From Conoideocrella luteorostrata (Eukaryota > Ascomycota > Sordariomycetes > Hypocreales > Clavicipitaceae): a stretch of DNA of 64,000 nt. Below are positions 11,892 to 26,367 of this stretch, in pieces. Numbering within the stretch: position 1 is the stretch's first letter; each line of letters starts with the position of its first letter. Where the stretch lies: positions 92,935 through 156,934 of the forward strand of contig JASWJB010000070.1 of NCBI GenBank assembly GCA_032433595.1, given 5' to 3'. The position numbers and the translations under genes were made by a program. A model generated the notes under the pieces. That model was not told the DNA's origin and did not search any database. It saw nothing but the letters and a program-made list of their open reading frames with translations.

Positions 11892-13402
11892 ATGTCGAAC
11901 ATCACAGCAGAATCATGGACCTGGTACGGTCTTACATGGCTGGTCGTGGTGACCAGAATGTCAGTGGTGACCCTTCTACGAGCGACATGGCAGTTTGGCT
12001 GACTAGTTGAGTAGGACTTCACAGATTCTGTTAAGAGGTTCAATAAAGAAGCTCAAGTTGGATGACTACTTGATGGGCATCATTATGGTACCGTCGCCGA
12101 GTAACATATTGTCAAAAGAAGCCGTCGCCCGCTAACCACAGCCGCCCAACCATTAGATGACCGATACAGTCTTGATCGTCGCCATGAACATTATATCGAC
12201 CACGAACAGCAACTTGATTGACCCTAATAAGCCGACATCACTATCGCCAGAAGACATTGATCAGAGACAATTTGGTTCAAAGATGGTCTTGCTGTCGGAG
12301 CAAATGCAATGCATCACAGTATGGCTGACAAAGGCCTGTCTGTTATTGATGTACCATCGACTGACGTGCGTAAAGTCTCAGCGACAAAATTGACGAAAGG
12401 GTCTGTGAACTAATTAACTTCCTTCAGGATGAGTCTCAAAAGCAATTTAGTGGTCAAGATTGTGGCGGGCTATGTCACATTTGGCTTTGTGATCATGGAA
12501 ATCTTGTACTTGGGCGTCTGGTGCCGCCCTTTTAACCAGTATTGGGCCGTTCCCCCTAATTCGAGTGCGTATCCTTTGCTCCTTCTCATTTATTCGACTA
12601 CCATACTGACCATTACTATCAGCACAATGCTCAGCGGCGACCAACCACCTAATAACAAATGCTGTACTAAACATCTCGTCCGACATCATGATCATCCTGA
12701 TCCCAATGCCTGTATTTCTGCAGTCCAAGCTGGCGTTGAAGAAAAAACTAATTCTTACTGGTGTATTTGCCCTGGGTGGTTTTACCGTAAGTCGAAGCCT
12801 CGGCCTACATGCCGCCAGTCTTGATCAGGTCGCTAATTGAGGTTGCTTATCCAGATTCTGTCCGCCATTCTCAATAAGTTCTACAGCTTTAATGAACCGT
12901 TCGGCTCTCAATGGACGTTCTGGTATATGCGTGAATCATCAACCGCCATCATTGTGGCCAATCTGCCATTGACCTGGACCGTTTTCCGACGACTCTTCAA
13001 CCTCCGATCCTTCAACAATAGCGAATATTCCTCTAAGAACCGAAGCGGGCAGCCGACTTCAACCACTCGCTCTTACGGGCAATCCAATGTTCGAACCCAG
13101 AACCGCAGCTACATAAGACACGGCGACGCAAACGATAATGATTTAGGTGGAAGCGAAGAGGAAATCGCCAAGGGTTATGGAATCTCCCTGAAGATCTATC
13201 AGCGACATGACGTCCAAATTAGCTCGGAGCCTGCGCCCGCCCGCGAAGGACGACAGTCGTCAAATGAATCTCTCCCCGATGGTCTGACCACAACGATTAA
13301 GGGCGGCGCTCCACGCTCATTCCTACACGATCCAGACGCCAATGACGTAGAAGCAGCATCGGATAGACCATACCCGGCTGTCAAAGTTACATCTAGCGTG
13401 TA
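11892..13402 (+). CDS. Fungal rhodopsin-like (Pth11-related) integral membrane protein
   Basis: Seven-helix protein of the fungal rhodopsin/SAT4-like domain family, many of which are orphan receptor-like proteins. Exons joined by phase carry LDDYLMGIIM, TDTVLIVAMNIISTTNSNLI, QFGSKMVLLSEQMQCITVWLTKACLLLMYHRL, YVTFGFVIMEILYLGVWCRPFNQYW, QCSAATNHLITNAVLNISSDIMIILIP and ESSTAIIVANLPLTW, in the usual order. The start MSNITAESWTWYGLTWLVVVTR is followed by the least certain intron: the family spacing fits a donor at 11964 and acceptor at 12024 best. Later introns lie near 12088-12156, 12368-12427, 12567-12620 and 12787-12854. A 150-residue hydrophilic Ser/Asn-rich tail follows the last helix and is likely cytoplasmic. 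Ligand unknown. Confidence 0.82.
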
Positions 13403-14304
13403 ATCAACTTGTTTCATTTAGTCGGAGTTGGACGAACTATTTTCTATTACTCTATGGCGGCGGTTTACTTAGACTATACCCTTTTATCACTTAATTTTAT
13501 TCATGAACTACCTGGCTTTGCAATGAGTCAGTTCATTGGAAGCTCTAGTGTTGTTTGCTGTCCACAACTGCAGCGATTGCTCCGCCCCATTTCATGAAGT
13601 GGCATGTACCTGCATTACGATTATGTGGTAGTTACTCTTCGTACTACAAAGAATTGTGTAGAATTACGTAGGAGTGACTTTAGTTGCCCAGGACCTCCAA
13701 ACTTCTTCGGATTTTAACAACACACTCAGGATCTGAGCACAAAAGACATTAGAAACCTAGTAGTGGACCACGGGACAGGTTCAATCAAACTCCCAAGAAT
13801 AGCTGTCGGATCCCGCATCAACTACCAAGAAAATAAGAATAATTTTCCGCTGTACTCAGCCTGACGAGCTGACGAGCCGTAACTACTCGTAGCGACACTT
13901 TTTCTCAAGTAAAGACAGAAAGTCGGCTTCTCAAAAATGCTGCTATATGGAGTACCAGTTCCTAAATTTTAGAATGTGGCTTGAACTGACAGCGTGGGAA
14001 GGCCCCATGCGTTGGTCCGGCTCGCTTAGCATCCCAGTCCACTATCAAGGGGGGCATGGATGTTTGAACCGAGGTGGTGGGTGCCAGCAAAGCCGCCACG
14101 TGAGAACAGACGCTGGCGACTGACGAGCCACACTTTACTTTATTTGCAGCCTTTTGTTCGCATTGAGGATACAATCCCTTATCTCAATCTTGGAACTACT
14201 AGGGTTTCGAGCAGATCAAGTTGCCAATCCTGAAACGCCGCCCGTCCCTCTGAGTGTTGAACCGTCGAAAGTTTACTCGAACGGACGCAACAAAGACCCC
14301 AGCA
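13403..14304. other. Intergenic, no gene recognised
   Basis: This holds the 3' region of the rhodopsin-like gene and the presumed promoter of the YhhN gene. No additional coding signal is seen. Confidence 0.5.
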
Positions 14305-14982
14305 ATGGATGGCGCCATACTTGCATTATCCGTGGGCTCTTCGATCTTATATGGCATCAACGTTCGATCCGAGCCATCCCTCTCACGCATGACATTTAAA
14401 ACGATCGCTACTACACTATTGGCATTGTTTGCTGCCACGCAAGGCCATTATTGGCAATTGGTCACCGCGCTGGTGCTCGGATCCCTAGGCGACGCTTTTC
14501 TTGCCTGGCCAGGCGATGAAGCTTTTCTGCGCGGCCTATCAAGCTTCTTAATAGCGCACCTATTTTACGTCTCCCTGTTTGCGCGTATTGGAAATGGTCT
14601 CGAGTTTGTTCTAACCAATAGCCACCGTCTGGGACTTGCTGGCGGAGTCCTGTTACTGACACCTGTCATGAGCTCTACATTGATCCCAAAAGTGGCTTCT
14701 GCCCTGAAAGTGCCTATCGCGGTGTACTCGGTTGTCATTCTGACCATGGTTTTGGCCGTTTTGACCGTTGATAATGATCAAGTTGTTCTTGGAGCGGTTT
14801 TATTTGCCATCTCAGATAGCGTCCTTGCAGCGGATGAGTTCCTGATGCCGAAAGACTCAAAAAGTCGAGGACTAATGCAGTACATTGTGTGGATATTCTA
14901 TTACTCGGGTCAGCTGCTGATTACTGCAGGGCTAGTGAAAGACTGGGACTGGATCAACAAACGAGGGCTCTTTGCGTTGTGA
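14305..14982 (+). CDS. YhhN/TMEM86 family membrane protein (lysoplasmalogenase-like)
   Basis: Intronless multi-pass membrane protein of 225 residues. The blocks ALVLGSLGDAFLAWPGDEAFLRGLSSFLIAHLFYV, VYSVVILTMVLAVL and GAVLFAISDSVLAADEF, then YIVWIFYYSGQLLITAGL, match the YhhN/TMEM86 family, whose animal members hydrolyse the vinyl-ether bond of lysoplasmalogens. Conserved acidic residues sit in LGDAF and SDSVLAADEF, the proposed active-site positions. An upstream in-frame ATG at 14254 would add 17 hydrophilic residues; 14305 is preferred because it places the first helix at the N-terminus as usual. Whether a fungus without known plasmalogens uses it for that reaction is unclear. Confidence 0.85.
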   Translation: MDGAILALSVGSSILYGINVRSEPSLSRMTFKTIATTLLALFAATQGHYWQLVTALVLGSLGDAFLAWPGDEAFLRGLSSFLIAHLFYVSLFARIGNGLEFVLTNSHRLGLAGGVLLLTPVMSSTLIPKVASALKVPIAVYSVVILTMVLAVLTVDNDQVVLGAVLFAISDSVLAADEFLMPKDSKSRGLMQYIVWIFYYSGQLLITAGLVKDWDWINKRGLFAL

Positions 14983-17900
14983 TGAGTTTACATCGTGTGA
15001 ACTCATTCCACACGGTCTTCTCAATTTGTACTGCACAAATTTGACTTCAATGATGCAGCGAGTTTGCAAGTTGCGGTGAAGACAGTCACGAGCACAAGCG
15101 CAAATCCTAGTGTTTATTGTTGTTATATATTGTTAATGTTCATTGTGAGATAAGATCATAAGGAACAACAACCAAAAATTAAGAATCAAAAACATGATAA
15201 TGACCAAGGTGATTCAAGTGGGATGTTTAGTACGGTCAACGGATCGTGGTCGCGTTCTGTTAGCTCTGACCAATATTCTTTCGAATTTTACACAAAAGCT
15301 TGTCGCTGATGCCTTTTGGCTTGAACTCAAGAGAAACAAACTCGTCGTTTTACTAGCAAATGATTACACGGGGTTCTCGCAGACGTCTACTCCAGTGGCA
15401 TCCTATTTGTGGCATTCTCCGCCGTAGCCGTTGTGGACTTGTTCGTAGTCTTATTTCGCTCAATGTATCTTACACTCCATCCTTCTTTGAGATATGTAAG
15501 AGTGCCAATCTTCCTCTGGCACCTTTACGGAGCGTGTATTCCCCAGGGCGTGAAACAAGTTTTCCATCTGCCAGCTGGCCCGCGCTTCCATGACCTCCTC
15601 CTTATCCGGGGATTTGTTCTCACTTTCAATGGGGAAGCTCACATCTAGCCTAACTGATAGCAAAATAAAACAACTGAAGCCTGATATTCGGTGATTTGAT
15701 GGCCTTTAATAGATAGCCTTTGTCGAGGAGAAAGGCCCGACGCTCTGAAGTATACTCGATTTCCACGGTATCGTCTATCATACCCAGGAGAAGAAGTCGT
15801 TAAATGCGTCCTGATCTCTACGCTCGGCCAGCACTGTTTGGCGTGGTGCTGAGCTTCCTGGCGGCGAGATCCGTATCGCGCGGAAAATACCAGGCGCATC
15901 TCCAGCTTTTGGAAAGGAAAGTGAGGGTGGAGTATGGCGAGTTTCTGAAATGGTCCAGTATAAGCTGGCGCTCAGCCTTGCATTGTCTGTCTCACTACAA
16001 GAATCAGTTCTAAGAGCATTTCCGCATGGACTTCAAAGGCATACATAACATCTGCAAGGCGATGACCTTATCATCAAGGCTTTCATGGTGTTTCAAGAGG
16101 TATTGGTATCCCGAAAACTGGTAGGGTGTCGTGACAAAAAATCGTGGTCGACTCCGAAGCCCAGACTTTAGGTACAGCGTACAAAATTCGTGTGGTTTCG
16201 GATCTACCAAATGCCTTGTATTTATGTTTCATGTAACAAGTTGGCTCTCCGACTTTCATTTCTTAATGGAACAACGGCATTTATATTGATGTGGGAAGCG
16301 CTTCTCCTGTGGCAATTAAAGTTTATTTGACGAACAGGGCCTCAATGCGGTACATATCATCAACATGACATCAGTAAGAAGGGAAATAAAGCCAAGAAGA
16401 TCCATGTTCAAGCTTGTCAAGACGAGTGGCCAAAATCCAGTTCCGGAGCTCAATTGATATCTATCGCGGCTTCGCTCATCAGTCCACCAACTGGTTACAC
16501 CTTCAGTCTTGACGGTCATGCGATGTATTTCAAGGGCAAACAAAATGACTTTTCGACATAAAGTGTTTCTCCGTCTGATGTCGTGATTGATGCTGTATAT
16601 TCCACACCATTTCAATGCTGCCTTACCCCGCGTACTTCAGCATTTCGCCCCAGATTCTCACTAGCTAGACTAAATGAACCCAAACCCATGGCCACCAACT
16701 CCATCTAGCTTACATCCAGCCCCATCTGAGACAATCATACTGGCTTCAGGGCCATAATGGTATATTTATAACGCCAGCCAAGGGTGCATTGCATTGGTGT
16801 GCCCACCATTTGAGATGTGTGCGCATGAATCCACGGAGTTTCCACCGGCGGCAGGTACATTATACGTGCACTCCGCGCGCATTGGCCACGATTGTGTATT
16901 TCTGGTCACATATTCTCCTACTGATCAAGTTCGATTCAAGCAGCTTAACTAATAATCCGAGCCAATTCGCTACGGTAAATCAGCCACACCATGTGTTGAA
17001 CTACTAGTAGCAGATCCATTCGCATTCAGCCAACACCAAATACGGGGAAAACTTTATTGTGACATATTGCATCTGCGGTAACGGTAATTCCTGATAAGAG
17101 TTCGAAAGGGACCAGTAAACTAGAAAAAATGGCAAGTAGTGACACACAAGCCGTTAAAGGATTCAAGATAAGTAGGCAGCCTCAGGTCTTCTGTCAGTCA
17201 CGAGGTAATACCCTGTCCTACCTACCCCAGCAGTCAACTCTACATACTTTCCGTGAGAGCGGCTGTTGTACTAAAGTCGCAAGTTTTGGGTATTAGTCAC
17301 TGGCTGATTCTGTTGCCCACGCATTCTGTGCTGTGGAGACCAGCCAAGACATTCAAAAGTTCGTCTGGCCCGTCGATCCTGGACACATCTGTGCATCTCC
17401 GTTATCAAAAGGGCGTATCCCTGCCTGTCATATTTGCTGGGCGGAGGACCCCAAGGCCCGTAATGCGGGTATCGGCGCCCCGGAAGTAAGAAACTTGGCC
17501 TCGTGGCCAGGCTGTGGCGTGGTTGCATATGATTGTATTTCTTCGGCCCTTCTCACAAAGTGGCTAAAATCTCACTTGGGTAGGGTTAATGAAGCAGTTG
17601 CACGTAGATAAGCGGCTTGCACCCTTTTTGTACATTCACAGATCAATACGTATAACCAGATTTCGCGGGATGAAGCCTTTTGCAAAGGTACCATCCGAGT
17701 GGCTATCTCGCTGCTTGCCGCGGAATAAAAATCCTCGTTCTTCCGCTCGGGATTAGGATGGCAAACAACACAATACTAATACATGACTACCGAGCACGCC
17801 CATGCAGAATTTATACGTGTTCGATGAACAGTGATAATAAACACATAAAGAAGCACTTTTGGCTGATTCCGTGGTTCAGCGACCCAATTCACAATCGGTG

Positions 17901-19267
17901 CAGTCTTGGTGTCTGGAGCTTGCTTCGGGAAGCGGCCGACCGAGCTCCCGGGTGACTCAAGGCAAGTTTGCACAACACCATCGGTAACTCCCTTTCCTAG
18001 AATAGCGTGGCTGACAGACGGAACCCAATTTGCCGATGTACATGTAGGAACTTCTGGCGCACAGCCAACACTTGCATGGTGACATTGACACTGTACAACA
18101 CATGCCCGCGCGATAGGTACTTCCGGAGCGCCACTGGTGCTAATTTGAATCGAGGCGCTTTTAACCTCATTGACCTAACTTTAACCTCTGTTGTGGTTTG
18201 TCTCGTGAGGTGGCGAATTCTGTCTCCAAAAACGCGAGCATCAGTTGGCAAAGGAGGGCAACAACAATAAATTATAATATGACCAGCACGATTAGGTTGC
18301 ATACTGTGTGTGGAGCACTTGATTAGTCCGCAACATATTATTCTGTTGTGTAGCTATAAACCACTGGAGATTCACATGCTGATGGATACTGGAGCGCAGG
18401 CGGAGGAGAAATCGATATGTGACTCAGTGTTGTACTACCAAGGACAGGCTGTCACAATTCCCACATCGAAGGGAGCGTGTAGTTATCGGATGGTTGTTTG
18501 AGATTGTGATTCCATCAGCCAGAGAGTTATGTTATTGAGGACTCAACCAATACGTCAGGCGATTTTCACAACCTCATGTTCAGACTCAAAATGTTACTAT
18601 GGAACTACCTGTCCACCACCTATTTAGTTGGCCCGTACGTGCAAACTGTTCCTCAAAATATGCTTTTCTTACTCCGTACGGAGTACACAGTGCAAGGTTG
18701 ACGCCTTCTGTTGTGGAGCGTGTCCATTCCGCCTGACAGTCGTGCCAATCGGAGCATCAGTAATCTGTAAGGACCCCATAGTGCCCATATTGTAGCTTCA
18801 AATGGGAAAACGAGCCGCACTGAGGAATAGGGGAAGGGAAAAGTTCCCAAGCAATCCATGTCCGAGAACATATTTGACAGGGATGTACCAACCCTCCGCA
18901 TGAGTAAAATGCTACTTCAACTACTCCGTATAGGCTAACATGTACGACCCCAGAGGGGTCCGAGTGGATACCTGATAATCGTGGCAACAGGGACCTTTTG
19001 AAAATCGCCAAGCCTTTGTTTAGCTGAAAGCAGGTCTGTGGGTTCTGAAAGGACCCTTCTGCGGAGAAGCAGTTTGAGCGTTAAGGGCGGATTTTCTTAA
19101 ATATCTAGTCGGGGACTGTTAGTCTTTGTCTGCTGCTATATAGTTCAGCTATATATCACACTTATATGAAGACACTTCTTGCAAGGCAGCGCATCGCAGA
19201 GACACATCTGTGCCTGTCTTGAAGTTTTGTGTATATTGGTCCCAGCTACCCGTGACACACAGCAACC
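14983..19267. other. Gene-poor 4.3-kb region
   Basis: No open frame exceeds about 100 codons and none has a recognisable domain; the longest, 16316-16615 on the minus strand, resembles nothing I know. The region holds three copies of the dispersed 8-mer, including a perfect 14-bp palindrome at 18671-18684. It could contain decayed elements or non-coding RNA, but I cannot show either. Its last few hundred bases are presumably the OPT promoter. Confidence 0.5.
18671..18684. repeat. Perfect 14-bp palindrome ACTCCGTACGGAGT
   Basis: The dispersed 8-mer appears here as two overlapping copies on opposite strands, making an exact palindrome in non-coding DNA. Confidence 0.9.
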
Positions 19268-21708
19268 ATGGCAGACGCGGTTGGCATCGCCTCGGGTCGC
19301 CAGTTGATAGATGGCAGTATCGAAAAAAGAGCATCTGTTACCGTGTACTCTGACGGGAAGCCTGAAACCGAATCCGACGATGAAGACATCACTGATCTGT
19401 TCAAGAGTTTCCCGCCTATTAAGGGCATTGAGGAAGAACCAAATCCATTGACTGTGCGCGCGGTTTTGGTTGGAATAGTTCTCGGATCTCTTGTCAATGC
19501 CTCCAACGTCTATCTGGGTAGGTGAATCCCTTTGCTGTTTGTTTGTGCGGCCTTTACACCCGCTATAGTATCCCCCCCCCCCCCCTTTTTTTTTTTTACT
19601 TCAAAGAACGTTTGTCCTTTGCTGACCTGGTAATCGAGAAAAGGTCTCAAGACCGGATTCACTTTTAGCGCCACCATGTTCGGCGCCCTCTTCGGATACG
19701 GTATCATCACAATGTTCGCCAAACTTCTACCTGGAGTTCCATATATCGGTGGCAAGTTTGGACCTCAAGAAAACTCCATAATTCAGGCCTCTGCGACCGG
19801 AGCCGGCGGCATGGCTGGTGTATTTGTGGCTGGTCTGCCCGCCATGTACCGGCTTGGCCTCCTCTCCGAAGACCCGAAGACCGACTTCGGGCGAATTCTG
19901 ACAATCACTATTATTTGCGCCTTCTTCGGCCTTTTCGCCGCCGTTCCCTTGCGCAAGTTTTTCATCATTAATGTTGCTCGAGAGTTGAACTTGGTGTTCC
20001 CTACCCCAACAGCCACCGCTTTGGCTATTCGGTCCATGCACGCTGTTGGATCCGGGGCCAGCGACGCTGCAAAGAAGATCAAGGCACTGGGATATACTTT
20101 TATCGGCGCTTTGACACATATTGTTGTTTCTCAGTATGCAAATGGCATCTTGCATGAGTGGCATATCTTCACATGGTTTTATACGTTCGTCCAGCCCCTC
20201 TCCCCTCCTCTTATCCCTGACCAACCATATTTCCGGCTCGTTTCCTCTAACAATTATGATGTGTGTTTAGTTGGAGCGGATACAGCAACTGGGCCCTCAA
20301 TATTGAAAACTGGGGATGGTACATCCAGTTTACTCCCGCATTCTTCGGGTCTGGTATTCTTGTTGGTCCTAACGCTGCCTTGTCTTGGTGGGGAGGGACT
20401 GTCGTCGCCTGGGGTCTTATCGGACCTCTCCTGGTACACTATGGCGAATGTGTCGGTAAGCAAATTGGCGAGGGTAAATGGTCGGACCTGACCAATTTCA
20501 ACGACCTCAGCGATATAACGAAATCCGACTTTAAAGCATCTCCACGCTACTGGATGCTGTGGCCAGGTGTTATGGTCTTGATTGTGTACAGTTTGGTTGA
20601 GTTCCTCCTCCATATTCGTGTCGTTTGGGATGGTGCCAAGTACGCTTTCCGCTCCATGGCTTCGTCGGCTAACGACGCCTTCAAATCCCGGGGCAAGACC
20701 GTATCTTTCCTCGAGAAGCAGGCTGCCAAGCTTAATGATGAATCGAGCCTAATCCAGGATTTTGCGCCCGCTGACCAACAGGTTCCCACCTGGGTCTGGG
20801 CCACCGGCACAGTGGTCATGGTCATCGTGTCCTGTCTTGTCTGCCACTTCCAGTTCCACATGAATGCCGGGCTCGCTATTCTAGCATGTCTTTTGGGAGT
20901 CATATTTGCCTTCCTGTCCATCTACGGCGGCGCTGTCACCGACAATGCTCCACTGACTGCCTCTTCGAAGGCTTCTCAGCTTGTGTTTGGCGGCATCACC
21001 AAGGGCCACTACACAGTACCAGATGCTCAGCGAATCAATCTTGTTGCCGGTAATATTGCCTCCGGCTGCGCTGATGTATCCAACTCCTTGGTCAGTGACT
21101 TTCGTGTCGGATTTCTCTTGCGTACACCACCCAAATATCAGTTCTATGCCCAGGCGTGTGGCGCCTTGGTTTCAGTTTTCCTCGCTCCCGGCATTTTTGT
21201 ACTATTCATGTCTGCCTACCCTTGCGTCTGGAACAAAAAGCTCCCCGAAGAGGAATTGCTGAAATGCCAGTTCAAAGCACCGGCCGTCGTTGCATGGAAA
21301 GCCGTCGCGGAGGCAGTCACTGCAGAGAGTATTCCTATTCCTCATACCTGCGTCATCTTCACCATCGTCATGGGTGTCGTCGCTGCCCTCCAGGCCGTTG
21401 TAAAGACCTTCTATCTTGTCGGGCCTCGCGAGAAGTACCGCAATTGGTTGCCTAACTGGATGGCTATTGGAGTAGCCTGGGTTTTGGGAGCCGACAGCGG
21501 ATACGCCAATGCCATCATGTTTGGCAGCATTACCGCTTGGTGGTGGCAGAAGTATTTTAGCAAGAACTTTGACATGTATGCCTTCTCCGTCGCTGCCGGT
21601 CTGATCGCCGGCGAGGGTTTGGGCGGCGTAGTGAATGCAGCTATAACACTCGGTGGTGCTGATGGAGCTCATAAGGGAACGCTAATTGGCATGCCAGGAG
21701 AGTATTAG
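19268..21708 (+). CDS. OPT superfamily transporter, YS clade
   Basis: Oligopeptide-transporter-family membrane protein. Three exons (19268-19517, 19644-20184, 20271-21708) give 742 residues. An acidic N-terminal segment (PETESDDEDITDLFKSFPP) precedes the first helix. The blocks PNPLTVRAVLVGIVLGSLVNASNVYLG, LKTGFTFSATMFGALFGYGI, GPQENSIIQASATGAGGMAG, FPTPTATA, GPNAALSWWGGTVVAWGLIGP and NLVAGNIASGCADVSNSLVSDF place it in the YS clade, related to plant yellow-stripe metal-chelate transporters; the NPG and KIPPR motifs of the peptide clade are not seen. Substrate may be a metal chelate or modified peptide, not determinable here. The first intron contains a C14-T12 tract. Confidence 0.88.
19572..19597 (+). 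repeat. C14-T12 homopolymer tract in intron 1
   Basis: Fourteen C followed by twelve T lie within the first intron of the OPT gene, upstream of its acceptor at 19643. It may act as an extended pyrimidine tract and is a likely site of sequencing length error. Confidence 0.85.
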
Positions 21709-23670
<1,962 letters not shown>

Positions 23671-24100
23671 ATAGCTAGTCACGATTTTGGTTAATGCCTG
23701 TGGGAAAAACTGATGGAAACTTACGTATCAATAAAAAGTAAATTTGCTTTATTCTCGATTGCCCTCGCTTTTTCATCTCTTGATCAATTGATTGCCGTGC
23801 ATTAAATCTCTCGTACGATAACGATTCCGTTATGAGCATATAAATACGACTTTAAGCAAAAGGCGGGGCAGAGAGCTATGATGATGGTGTGGGGCACAAA
23901 GATATTTGGGCGTTCCAGTCCATATCCATAGGAGGAGAGAGGGAAAGCAGGGGTGAAGGATGATATCAGACGTCGGAGTATCCGGGACTGTTGTTTCTAG
24001 TCCCTCACGTTGCTGCCGTTGGATGGCTGGAACACATTTGGCCGCGTTGTGGAATCGTCGAGTGCAGCTGTGACCCGGATGTCATTGAATGGTTGCAAAA
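23671..24100. other. Intergenic, no gene recognised
   Basis: This contains the 3' end of the mannitol dehydrogenase gene and the presumed promoter of the DsbA-like gene. Nothing else is seen. Confidence 0.5.
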
Positions 24101-24826
24101 ATGACTCTGATTACAATTGATGTCATTTCAGACTTTATCTGCGCAGTAAGTGGTCGGTGCACCCGTCAGTCGTTATTGCAGCTAATTGTATTCCGGTAGT
24201 GGTGCTTCATAGGCAAGAGGAAACTGGACCAAGCAATCTCTTTATATAAAAAGACTTATCCCGGAGGGAAAGAAGATGTATTTCAAATAGCATGGCGACC
24301 GTACTTTCTAAACTACAGCAACTCTGCCACAAGTGTGGATAAGCTCGATCTCGCGAACACGAAGCTGGCACACATGTCTGCGGAGCAACGGAGCGCCCTT
24401 GGACTTCGCATGAGCCGTATAGGGCACTCCGTAGGGATTAACTTCAAGTGGGGTGGCAGGGTGGGAAGGACCGAGAACGCACATAAGCTCGTGTATATGA
24501 GCCGCTCCCTCTCCGCTGATACGCAGAATGCTCTCGTTGAGGCACTTTTTCAAGCGTATCATGAGAACGAAAAAGATATCTCGTCGAGAGCAGTGCTGCT
24601 CGAAATAGCAACACGCATTGGTATCAATGAGGAACAAGTAACTGAGTGCCTCGATAACGTTGATGACGAGGCCAACGTCGAGGCAGAGGCGATGCAATTT
24701 CAATCTCAAATTTCCGGCTCTGGTGTTCCTGCGTTCCTCATACATGGAGACCACAAGCTCAGCGGCGCTCAGGAAATACAAGACTTTATGGAAATTTTCA
24801 TAAAAGTGAAGGAATGCGATAGTTAA
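24101..24826 (+). CDS. DsbA/FrnE-like thioredoxin-fold oxidoreductase
   Basis: Thioredoxin-fold protein of the DsbA/2-hydroxychromene-isomerase/FrnE group. A 45-bp first exon (24101-24145) encodes MTLITIDVISDFICA and a phase-0 intron leads to exon 2 at 24200, starting WCFIGKRKLDQAI. The join creates the active-site motif C14-A-W-C17, which no single open frame shows. The helical insert and the cis-proline loop GVPAFLI follow in order. Total 223 residues, the normal length for FrnE. No signal peptide is seen, so it is probably cytosolic. Its two SDR neighbours raise the possibility of a shared redox pathway, but FrnE-like proteins in fungi are mostly uncharacterised. Confidence 0.87.
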
Positions 24827-24922
24827 TAGCAACATGATACTGTCCAAGGTAGAGGTGCAATCCCTCGACGGTAACTTGCAACTAACTCTCCAACTCCGGA
24901 ATACCTCATCGTCAATCTTCTG

Positions 24923-25768
24923 CTAGTACATGTTGAAGCCTCCGCTAGCACTTATCGATTGTCCCGTCACCCAGCGACTCTCCTCACTAGCCAACCAAGC
25001 AACAATCTGAGCGATATCGTCAAACGTGCCCACACGATTCTCAACTGGCGTCAACTTCTTCTGCATCTCAACCAGTTCTTGGGGGATATTATGCAGCATG
25101 TCGCTCCGCACTGGTCCAGGATTCACAGATTGACAGTATGCTCATTTGCGCCAAGCTCCGCAGCCCAGCATCGTGTCAAGCCTTCAATTGCCGCCTTTGA
25201 AGAGCAGTATATAGACAAATCCTTGAAGCCCTGCCGAGCGCCCACCGCACCGACATTGATGATCCGTCCCGGCGCTCGTAAATGAGGCAGAACGTGCTGA
25301 AGTAGTAGCATTGGAGCACGTACGTTCAGATGGTAAACCGAATCAAAGTCCTCAACGGAAATGTCCTGAATCGGCTTGACTAATTCAGTGCCTGCATTGT
25401 TGACTAAGATGTCGATATGGTGTCCAAAAGCAGCTACTGTCTGCCGGACGATTAGGGCGCCGCTGCTAGGTTCTCTCAAGTCTGCTTGCACACCGATACA
25501 TTGGGATCCATTTTTGAGACTAGCAACTGTTTCCACTAGCTCATCTATGGCTTTTAAGCTGTTTGGCGACTCGTATACAGCAGTGACCTGGTATGCTTTG
25601 GTGTTAATCATCGGTCTCCAGCCACCTTAAAATGCATTCTTTCGACATCACCTTTGCACCTCGCTTCGCCAACTCCCATGTGATCCCATGGCCAATGCCT
25701 CTCGATGCGCCTGTGACAATGGCAACTCGGTCAGATAGCGTGGAGAACGATGTGGGCGATTCAGGCAT
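24923..25768 (-). CDS. SDR oxidoreductase with a frameshift near the C-terminus
   Basis: Short-chain dehydrogenase of the 3-oxoacyl-ACP-reductase-like fungal group. Exon 1 (25768-25652) encodes MPESPTSFSTLSDRVAIVTG with the coenzyme loop TGASRGIG; a 64-bp intron joins exon 2 at 25587 to give AKRGAKVTAVYESPN. The NNAG motif, the serine-containing segment and the YxxxK motif (YCSSK) are intact. After HTVN the frame hits a stop at 25125-25123; the following frame continues with NPGPVRSDMLHN, typical of the family, and runs to a stop at 24923. One base appears to be missing around 25125-25130. Either the gene is recently inactivated or the assembly has an error. The lost part would include the substrate-lid and C-terminal strand. 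Confidence 0.75.
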
Positions 25769-26367
25769 AGTGTTGTACACTGGGCTCACAGGCAAGTAAT
25801 AGTGTCATGAAAGAGCGTAGTTTAGGATATGTAGAGGTTATGTAAAACACGCAGATGGTACCTTGTTACTGGTCATATATAAGGATTTCATTAATTGTAA
25901 ATGCCGAGAATTGGCAAACCGCTGTTGTGTATATTACTGAGGTCATTCATTGCTGACCCACGTGGCGCATAATCACCGACAGCTACAGCTTTAACACCGA
26001 AACGATTGGATCTTGGCTACGGTGATAAGCCAACACTACTAGCTTAGTACCACCATGCTTCGGGGATTTCCCAAATGACTTACTTTGGTTGGTATGGGAC
26101 GTCATTATGTCCGATGCAGTTGTGTATGACTTCCCTACTTGGTGTTCGAAATATGCGATCTATGGTGACGGAGATAGGCAATAGCATGACGGATCATCTG
26201 TGCATCATGGAAGATTATCATCGCGATGTATAAAAGGACTACTATGCCGCGTAAATAAAGAAAAAAAATATTGATCAAAGTGAAACTCGTCATTGAAGCC
26301 ATACTCGGATTAACTCACTAATTGCACAAATAGTTCCGCCAGTGTCGCTCAGTCATATTCTTTTACA
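25769..26367. other. Divergent intergenic region between two SDR genes
   Basis: The two SDR genes are transcribed away from each other. A TATA-like element for the right-hand gene lies at 26229-26236. No gene is seen. Confidence 0.5.
26229..26236 (+). promoter_or_regulatory. TATA box (TATAAAAG) of the SDR gene at 26368
   Basis: TATAAAAG lies about 135 bp upstream of the ATG at 26368, a normal distance for a fungal core promoter. Confidence 0.5.
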
